This document shows, in pieces, positions 14,151 to 20,900 of a stretch of 26,259 bases of DNA. The notes under the pieces are model-generated. The model had not been told where the DNA came from, did no database searches, and saw only the letters and a program-made list of their open reading frames with translations. Source of the stretch: a virus; IMG/VR virus record IMGVR_UViG_3300017530_000026, positions 1-26,259 of that record; one strand, 5' to 3'. Numbering within the stretch: position 1 is the first letter of the stretch; each line of letters opens with the position of its first letter. Made by a program: the position numbers and the translations under genes.

Positions 14151-14184
14151 GTTGGCTCCATAATTTGTCTAAGTTGGCTCCATA
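14142..14184 (+). repeat. 21-bp tandem repeat with 1-nt spacer
   Basis: The sequence beginning tttgtctaagttggctccat is present at 14142-14162 and again, identical, at 14164-14184. The first copy holds the last codons and stop of the beta-rich gene; the second fills the space before the next start. It looks like a recent slippage duplication of a gene end. Confidence 0.95.
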
Positions 14185-14194
14185 GGCTGGTTCT

Positions 14195-14530
14195 ATGTAC
14201 GAGTACAAAGCCTGGGTGGTGTCTATCTATGACGCCGATACCATCCGCTTTGACATAGACCTCGGCTTCAACCAGCGGATGATGAACCAGTCGATCCGCC
14301 TCTCTGGGATCAACGCCTGGGAGGTTCGAGGTGAGCAAAGGATGCTGGGGATCACCGCCCGAGACGCTGTCCGAGAGCTACTACCCAAAGGCTCTCCAGT
14401 CCTTCTCCGCACCTTCAAGGACAAGAAGGGCAAGTATGGGAGGTGGATAGGAACTATCATCCTTCCTGATGGGACCAACCTGAATGAGTGGTTGGTCGAA
14501 GCCGGACACGCCATAGAGGTTGAATACTGA
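14195..14530 (+). CDS. Staphylococcal-nuclease-like (SNase) protein
   Basis: An SNase/TNase-fold nuclease of 111 residues. The pattern VVSIYDADTIRFD (8-20), then I34-R35-L-S-G-I-N40-A41-W-E43, then K-G-K-Y-G-R83, lines up with SNase residues D21, R35, D40, T41, E43 and R87. R35, E43 and the late Arg are kept. D40 is Asn and T41 is Ala; T41A is common in distant homologs, whereas D40N removes a calcium ligand and may weaken activity. The protein has no signal peptide. Its place among virion genes is unusual; it could degrade host DNA or be a structural SNase-fold protein. Confidence 0.75.
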   Translation: MYEYKAWVVSIYDADTIRFDIDLGFNQRMMNQSIRLSGINAWEVRGEQRMLGITARDAVRELLPKGSPVLLRTFKDKKGKYGRWIGTIILPDGTNLNEWLVEAGHAIEVEY

Positions 14531-14730
14531 TCCTTCCCCGAATCCATCTCCCCCGATGGGTCTGCCAACTACTCCGCCATCCTGGGGTGTTCTGGCTATC
14601 TGACGACACCGGAACTTTCATTATCCAAGACTGTCAACGATGCCGGACAGTCACCATCACCTCTCTCTCAGAATCCCACTCCCGAGAGGATTATGAGAAG
14701 GTTCTGAATGATTGGTTAAGCTTGGATTGA
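14527..14730 (+). CDS. Small zinc-ribbon-like protein with probable CTG start
   Basis: This frame fills most of an apparent 180-nt gap. It begins with CTG at 14527, overlapping the TGA of the SNase gene, with agagg about 8 nt upstream. It ends with TGA at 14728-14730, sharing an A with the next ATG. The 67-residue product has WVCQLLRHPGVFW followed by IIQDCQRCRTV, a C...H...C-x-x-C layout like the protein at 8592-8783. No ATG, GTG or TTG lies before the first cysteine (GTG at 14587 is later). The coupling at both ends supports translation. A base error in the sequence is the main alternative. Confidence 0.5.
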   Translation: MILPRIHLPRWVCQLLRHPGVFWLSDDTGTFIIQDCQRCRTVTITSLSESHSREDYEKVLNDWLSLD

Positions 14731-15107
14731 TGTCCACCATTGCTGAGAAGCCCACTTCCATCCGTATCCGCCATCGCTACAAACACGGCGGCATGGCTCT
14801 CATCCCCATCAACCACAAGCGCCTCTACAAAGACTCAGCCAGGAAATGCCCCAACTGCCAGGTCATCCACACCGATTCTTTTGGTCACCCTGTCAAGACT
14901 GTCCATCTCTGGCTTGATGACACCGGAGCCTGTCTAATCTCTCCCGGCGTTCTGGCCGATCTCCAACACCCCAAAGTTGGGATGCCCAACCTCGACATCG
15001 TTGCCGACATAGTCGATCCTCCTGCTATTACACTCGAAGGCAACAGGTTTGAGGTAGACCAAGACAACGCCCGAATCCACTACTGGAAGGAACCCACAAT
15101 TGTCTAA
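14730..15107 (+). CDS. Hypothetical protein with CPNC motif (125 aa)
   Basis: The ATG at 14730 shares its A with the stop of the preceding frame (TGATG); TTG at 14712 is a less likely start. The core has ARKCPNCQVIHTDSF then KTVHLWLDDTGACLIS, a zinc-knuckle plus beta-hairpin layout that I associate with small conserved phage head-region proteins. A C-terminal segment (PPAITLEGNRFEVDQDN) follows. Possible zinc ligands are the CxxC pair, the following His and C-A-C-type cysteines. The function is unknown. Confidence 0.65.
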   Translation: MSTIAEKPTSIRIRHRYKHGGMALIPINHKRLYKDSARKCPNCQVIHTDSFGHPVKTVHLWLDDTGACLISPGVLADLQHPKVGMPNLDIVADIVDPPAITLEGNRFEVDQDNARIHYWKEPTIV

Positions 15108-15423
15108 GAAGCTAGAGGATCTGTCGGCTGCCAAAGCTGGCGTATCCCAGGCAGAGTTGGAGGAAGCGTTCCTCAGTCTTGGCACCCTTGAACAGGAGAA
15201 TGCCGAGCAGGAGGGACTTCTCGAAGCTGCCACAGCCGCCAAAGAAAAGGCCCGCACCGCTCTCAACAAGGCCAACGACAACATGAGAGCTGTCCTGAGT
15301 GTCCGTGATCCAATTCAGGAAGAGTTGCAGCGCGCATCATGGATTGTGCGTAATGCCGATCCTGACCAACCTGTGCCGCCCTTGGGCAATCAGGCCCCCC
15401 GGATCAAGAGTGTGAGGAGCTAG
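15100..15423 (+). CDS. Coiled-coil protein (107 aa)
   Basis: The TTG start overlaps the previous stop by 8 nt; no upstream ATG fits. Residues 15-75 form a long charged, Ala/Glu/Leu-rich helix (ELEEAFLSLGTLEQENAEQEG and AKEKARTALNKANDN), very likely a coiled coil, followed by a Pro-rich tail ending PRIKSVRS. It may be a trimerising or linking element of a virion fiber, but no family is recognised. The next gene begins 4 nt later, with gaggagc as its ribosome-binding site inside the end of this gene. Confidence 0.6.
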   Translation: MSKKLEDLSAAKAGVSQAELEEAFLSLGTLEQENAEQEGLLEAATAAKEKARTALNKANDNMRAVLSVRDPIQEELQRASWIVRNADPDQPVPPLGNQAPRIKSVRS

Positions 15424-15427
15424 CCCA

Positions 15428-15850
15428 ATGGCTGATGCCTATTACAACGATGCTCCAAACGCCTTCCTAGGCAACGGAGTTCAAGGTGCTATCGACCTGG
15501 ACACTGACGACATTCGGATGATCCTCTACGACGAGGGAGCTGATGCTCTGGACTTGGCCAACACGGTCATCTCCGACATCCTGGCTGGTGCCAGAATCGC
15601 CTCGTCCGCCAACCTAGCCTCCAAGACAGTGGGTACGGTTGCGGCTGGGATCTTCGACCATGCCGACTACGTCTTCACCTCAGTATCGGGCGCCTCGGTG
15701 GAGTCGCTCACCTACTGGAAGTTCAATGCCACGGAGACCATTGCTCCGCTGATAATGAACCTCGACTCGTGGACTGGCCTGCCGGTCACTCCCAACGGAG
15801 GCGACATCACGGCAGCTCCGGCAGCCGGTGGTGTACTCGACATCTCCTAG
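15428..15850 (+). CDS. Phage structural protein, head-fiber-like (140 aa)
   Basis: The pattern (AYYNDAPNAFLGNG then IDLDTDDIRMILYDEGAD, ILAGARIASSANLASKTVG, GIFDHADYVFTSVSGASVESL, GLPVTPNGGDITAAPAAGGV) matches a widespread small phage structural protein made of one beta-sandwich, often found near head or tail fiber genes. The exact virion position is not established. A ribosome-binding site (gaggagc) lies 9 nt before the ATG. A 13-bp hairpin follows the stop. Confidence 0.7.
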   Translation: MADAYYNDAPNAFLGNGVQGAIDLDTDDIRMILYDEGADALDLANTVISDILAGARIASSANLASKTVGTVAAGIFDHADYVFTSVSGASVESLTYWKFNATETIAPLIMNLDSWTGLPVTPNGGDITAAPAAGGVLDIS

Positions 15851-15865
15851 AGGTAACCAAATTGC

Positions 15866-15899
15866 AGAAGCTCGGGAGTCCAGCTCCTCCCGAGCTTCT
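15866..15899 (+). terminator. GC-rich hairpin, terminator-like without T-run
   Basis: A perfect 13-bp stem (15866-15878 with 15887-15899) with an 8-nt loop lies 15 nt after the stop of the structural gene. Only short T stretches follow (ctcctcgtta). Such hairpins can end or attenuate transcription in actinobacteria, or protect mRNA ends. Downstream, ATG at 15918 opens a 9-codon frame whose TGA overlaps the next gene's TTG. Confidence 0.5.
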
Positions 15900-15943
15900 C
15901 CTCGTTAGGATGTGGCCATGAGAAGAGATAAGGAGACTGACCT

Positions 15944-16315
15944 TTGAGCGACTGGCACGCCCTTGACGATGCCGGAGTAGGCAACCGCCTCCGAATCGTG
16001 GTTCACACTTCAGTCCCCGGTGGGAACAACAATGCCTCACCCGCTCCGGTCCCTTGGCAGACTGCCGCTTCTCAAATGAAAGTTTCAGAGGGAGGGACCA
16101 CTTCTATTGTCCCCAACCTCCCCGCTCTTGAGCAGACCGACTTGGACAATGGAGTTCTCTACGAGACGCTCATCCAGGTCTCTTCCTCAGCTAATGACAC
16201 TCCAGCCCAAAGATTGACAGCAGTACAGACTGCGGCCGGAGTCGAGCAGGCCAGAGTAGGCTCAACCCTAGCCAAATCACTCCAGTATTGGGGCGGTAAC
16301 GGGATGGCAACCTAA
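15944..16315 (+). CDS. Hypothetical virion-associated protein (123 aa)
   Basis: TTG start with ataaggag about 9 nt upstream; it also overlaps the stop of a 9-codon frame at 15918-15947. The protein begins with a beta segment (NRLRIVVHTSVPGG), has a Ser/Thr/Asn-rich low-charge middle, and ends with a helix (QRLTAVQTAAGVEQARVGSTLAKSLQYWGG). It resembles other accessory virion proteins in composition, but no family is recognised. The final TAATG overlap couples it to the next gene. Confidence 0.6.
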   Translation: MSDWHALDDAGVGNRLRIVVHTSVPGGNNNASPAPVPWQTAASQMKVSEGGTTSIVPNLPALEQTDLDNGVLYETLIQVSSSANDTPAQRLTAVQTAAGVEQARVGSTLAKSLQYWGGNGMAT

Positions 16316-16677
16316 TGGCACTCACTTGGGCCACCGGTCAAACCATCACACAGCTAACCGCTGTTAACCAGACGGAACAGTTATCAACAGCTCTCGATCT
16401 GCTGCTTGCCTACACGACTCTCTGTGAGGTCAAAGCCAACTCATCTGGGACTCCGACTGACCCTCTGATCATCAACATCTATTTGTCCAACGACAACAGC
16501 GCCTATGACGATCAGCCTTGGTCGGGGTTTTCCTATGAGCCTGGATCAACAAGTACTGAGCAGATGACTGTGTCTCTCCCCGCAGGTTTACGATATGTCA
16601 AGTTCGGGTTCGCGTCAGGGGGAGCTACTGACACCTATGTTGTTGATATGGATTATCAGCGTCTAACAGCAGTCTGA
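16315..16677 (+). CDS. Beta-rich virion protein (120 aa)
   Basis: A coupled gene (TAATG) encoding a beta-sandwich-like protein with low charge. Strand-like segments are TTLCEVKANSSG, PLIINIYLSNDNSA, EQMTVSLPAGLRYVKFGFASGG and TYVVDMDY. It shares size and overall layout with the protein at 13782-14150, suggesting an ancient duplication or two members of one structural fold. It is probably exposed on the virion. The function is unknown. Confidence 0.6.
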   Translation: MALTWATGQTITQLTAVNQTEQLSTALDLLLAYTTLCEVKANSSGTPTDPLIINIYLSNDNSAYDDQPWSGFSYEPGSTSTEQMTVSLPAGLRYVKFGFASGGATDTYVVDMDYQRLTAV

Positions 16678-16680
16678 CAA

Positions 16681-17949
16681 ATGATACGAACCAAGCCTGG
16701 GTTATCAATACTCACCCCTGAGGCTGTTGCCCCGCTCTACCGAAAGTATTGGAACAGTCTTTATGCCGCAGTTCCTCTTATGCGATCAGGACTTGTCGGG
16801 CGGTCTGGAAACCCTCTGCTGTCCTACGGTTCTGCCGATCCCGCCTCTGTGTCAATTGTCGGGACCACAGCCCAGGTTGGCGAGGTCGTCACTCCTTGGG
16901 GTCCAGGATTGGAGTGGTCTGGTACGGCCGGTGTCGGTGATGGAATCGAAATCAGCAATGCTCAGATGGAATTCTCTAATGATCCTTACCTTGGTCGCAC
17001 ACCAGGATTCACAACAGCAGTGTTATTCAAGTGGGATGGGACAACAGGAGACCAGCGGGCACTGATATCCCAGGGGGCATACCGGTTGAGAATCGCCAAC
17101 AAGGCGTCACCATCCGATATCGAGTTCGTTGGCACAGCCCTAATTACAAATACCATCACAACGGATGTTTGGTATCTGATGATCGCAACATCGACTGAAA
17201 ACCCGATTGCCTCAGCAGGCAGCACCAGCTATGTCTATCTGTTCAATGCCACCACAGGTCGTTACCTCGACGGCAATGCCACCAGCTCTTCCAATGCTGG
17301 GAATGTGGGCGAGTCCATTTTCTTTGGCGCCCATTCAACTAACGATCCAGCAGTTGGTGTGACCATTGCTGGAGGGTGGTGCTGGAGTAGACACTTCGGA
17401 ATGTTGTCAGGATTTGCTCCTCACGAGGCCCGAGGCATGGAAGCTTTTATCGAAGATCCGTTCGGGATGTTCCGTCCAAACCTATCTCCCTTCTTCCCAG
17501 CATCCATTAGTGGGGTCACTGTCACCCTCTACGCCACTGCTGATGGCACTCTTACCAATGTCGTTGATGAGATCGACACCACCATCGACCTCTACCAATC
17601 AGTAGATGATGATCCTGCCACTCCCACTGATGCTGACTGGGTCAACAACACTTCCCTCACCGCCTCCACCTTCTTTCTCCTTACCGACATGCCATCCCTT
17701 TTCGACACCGCTACCTCGGCCACTATCATTGTGCGCTACCGAGGCCAAAACTGGTCCGGCGCCTCCCTCACTCTCTACGCCCAGCTTTTCCAATCCGACG
17801 AGTCCACCACCCTGTCTGATGAGATCACGGTCGCTACTGTGTCGGGCAATGGAGCTTTCGCTAACACCTCCTCGATCACTTTCACCAACCTGTCCGCAGG
17901 CTCCAAGACGATATGGGATGGTGCACGCATACGCTTCCGTTGGGCCTAG
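16681..17949 (+). CDS. LamG-like virion surface protein (422 aa)
   Basis: Residues about 75-245 look like a concanavalin/LamG domain: GLEWSGTAGVGDGIEI, GFTTAVLFKWDG, a middle with VWYLMIATS, and GGWCWSRHFGMLSGFAPHEA, then DPFGMFRP at 259-266. That D-P-x-x-x-F-x-P ending is typical of phage LamG proteins. A second beta domain follows (about 275-422), rich in Ser/Thr/Asp. LamG domains often bind sugars, so a host-surface or capsid-surface binding role is likely but inferred. It starts 4 nt after the previous stop, without an obvious ribosome-binding site. Confidence 0.7.
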   Translation: MIRTKPGLSILTPEAVAPLYRKYWNSLYAAVPLMRSGLVGRSGNPLLSYGSADPASVSIVGTTAQVGEVVTPWGPGLEWSGTAGVGDGIEISNAQMEFSNDPYLGRTPGFTTAVLFKWDGTTGDQRALISQGAYRLRIANKASPSDIEFVGTALITNTITTDVWYLMIATSTENPIASAGSTSYVYLFNATTGRYLDGNATSSSNAGNVGESIFFGAHSTNDPAVGVTIAGGWCWSRHFGMLSGFAPHEARGMEAFIEDPFGMFRPNLSPFFPASISGVTVTLYATADGTLTNVVDEIDTTIDLYQSVDDDPATPTDADWVNNTSLTASTFFLLTDMPSLFDTATSATIIVRYRGQNWSGASLTLYAQLFQSDESTTLSDEITVATVSGNGAFANTSSITFTNLSAGSKTIWDGARIRFRWA

Positions 17950-17979
17950 TCCGGTTCAACAAGGATGAGTTGATATCTG

Positions 17980-20900
17980 ATGGCAACTCACGGACGCTGG
18001 ACAGGTGGCGCCAAGAGTCAAGGCAACCTACCCGAAGCGTGGGCGGCTCCCGCCAGCCTCTTCGATGTTCAGGCTCGCAACGACGGATCGGCTTACAGCT
18101 TCGCAGCGGCAACATCCATTCTCACACTGCCGTCATCTGGTCTAGCTGATGGCTATCTACTGGTTGGCCGATACGAATACCTCGACACTTCCAATGGACG
18201 ATTCAACCCTCAAGGGAAAATCATCCAGGCATCAGGGACCGGCACCTTTGTCGGATCTCCCTCAGGGGGCTACAGCCGGAACAACAACAACGATCAGGCG
18301 TTCGTCCAATGCTGGGCATTTGTTGACAACCCGTCAGCATCCGCCACCTTCCAATTCCAATGGAAGGCTGATACTGACGATGCGCTGGGAGGGACTTCAC
18401 TGTCCTCTTTCGATGTTATCCCTCTCTTCTACTCGAACCACGGGATCTATACATCAACATCCAGCAGCCTGTATGGAGGAGTCACACCGAACCAAGTAAC
18501 TGGATGGACAGTGTCGGCGGAAAGCGACACAGCAGCCATCCAGATCGCTACCAATGTGGTGACGGTCAAAGGGAACAACACACGATACCTGCTATTCGGA
18601 TCTCAATTCTATGAAGGACGAGGAGGGAGAACCCAACGGTGGATGGGGTTCGATTACGACGGCACCAAAGATGATGCTGCAAAAGCCTACGCCTACTACC
18701 GCCAGGGCAGCGTTGATGAGGTAGGCAACACCTTCCACGATCTGATCGAGACGGTCACAGCCGACCGGACGGTTGAGCAGTTCTGTTATCGGGGAGATGG
18801 GATCTCTAACAACCAGGGTGGGGCCGATGTTGACGGGACTACTCCTGTTGTTGGGGATCATGCGATGGTTGTCCTTGAGCTGAATAGCACCGCCGAAGTG
18901 TTCAGGACCAAGGATGCGACTGGGGTGCAGAACCTCGATGTTGGTTCAGGCACACCAGTTGACCTGACTGTTACCCGCACGACTGACATTGACTTCAACG
19001 ATGCCGCCTCATTCACGAGAGCGACCGATGTGGGGATGAATGTCGAGCAGGCAATGGACGCTCTTGCCGGAGCCAATGTGTCGGCTGCTAGCCGGACCGT
19101 ATCCAGCGGGACTCGATACACGGGACGCTCCAACATCACTATCAACGGGGTCGAAGACGCCAACGTTTTCCACGGCAACTACATGAGACAGAACCAGGGG
19201 AGTATCGACACGTTCGGCTGGTCGGCCAACCCACTCGGTTATGTGGCTGTGGTCTTGAACGATGATATTGGAGTGTCGGCCGGTCAGGACGGCGATGGGG
19301 GTGATGCCACAACTCAGGCTGGATGGGTTGGTCTGTGGGGCCTCAACCTGGACACACTGGCAGCGGCAACCGGACAGACCCTCTCTGGTGTCCTGTTCTC
19401 CAGACCACCAAGCTTCATCTCTGGTGCAATCACCACTGCCTACACCATTACGGGCGTCCTGTTCTCAAGGCCACCTGCCTTCATCACCGGGATCGTCACC
19501 CCCACCTACACCATTGACGGTGTTCTGTTCTCAAGGCCCCCAACATTTATAGCTGGGACGGTCACTGCTGCTCAGTCCGTCAATGGTGTCTTGTTCTCTA
19601 GGCCCCCAATATTCATCACAGGCACAGTCACTCTCACCAAGGAAGTCCAATTCTCTGGCTTCGCCATCACCATGTCCTATGTGGAGACGGCTGGGCTGAC
19701 TCTCACTGGTGTTCTTTTCTCCAGGCCTCCCACATTCATTGCTGGCAACGTCACTACTGCCTACACCATTACTGGGACAGTATTCGGCCGACCTCCCAGC
19801 TTCATCTCGGGTGCTATCACCACTACATACACCATTTCAGGTGTTCTCTTCTTGCGTCCGCCCACGTTTATAACTGGAGTCACCACTGCTGCTTATCAAC
19901 TAACCGGCATCCTCTTCTCCAGGCCTCCCAGCTTTATCACTGGTGTGGTCACCCCAGGCGGAGTCTCCCTTGATGGAGTGCTATTCGCCAGACCCCCCAC
20001 ATTCATCTCAGGTTCCGTCACCACCGCTTACACCCTGACCGGTATCACCTTCTCAAGACCTCCCACGTTTGTAGTGGGCACCATCACGACCAGCAACACA
20101 ATCTCGGGCATAGTCTTTGCGAAGACTCCGGCATTCGTTTCTGGAACAGTGGTTGCCAGCTACAACATCGTAGGCAACCTGTTTGCCCGTCCTCCGACTT
20201 TCGTTGCGACTGGTTCAGTTACCTCTGCCTACACGATCACTGGTGTTGTCTTTGCGACAGCACCAGTGTTCGTGTCAGGAACAATCATCCCGGCCCAGTT
20301 TGTCAATGGTGTCCTCTTCTCTCGTCCACCGACATTCATTGCTGGTGTTGTCTCATCAAATATCACTCTCACTGGAAGCTTGTTCTCCAGACCACCAAGC
20401 TTCATCTCTGGTGTGGTCTCCACTGCCTACACCCTCTCAGGTGTTCTCTTCTCCCGGCCTCCCTCGTTCATTTCTGGTGATATCCGCAAGATCCTTGGTG
20501 GAGTCCTATTCAGCCGCCCACCCTCATTCATCTCGGGCGTCATCTCTACTACCTACACCATCACTGGTGTTATCTTTGCCCGACCCCCCACGTTCATTTC
20601 AGGAACAGTCGGCCAGATCCTCGTTGGAGTGCTGTTCTCTCGTCCACCGACATTCATTGCTGGTGTTGTCACCCCTGGTGGAGTAACCCTCACCGGGGTC
20701 CTCTTCGCTCAACCCCCATCGTTCATCTCTGGCCAGGTCAATCAGACAGTCATCTCAGGTGGGCCACTGAATGCTCCACCCACATTCATCACTGGAACAG
20801 TCCTTGCTGGAGGAGTGACTCTCGATGGTGTGCTGTTCTCCAGACCACCCAGCTTTATCACAGGTCAGATCAATCTGACCCTTCTCGGAGTGTTATTCTC

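Noticed and set aside
3562-14184. CRISPR array or origin iterons from the short tandem repeats
   Set aside because: Each has only two copies, and the copies either lack a spacer or have a single-base spacer. Simple slippage duplication explains them.
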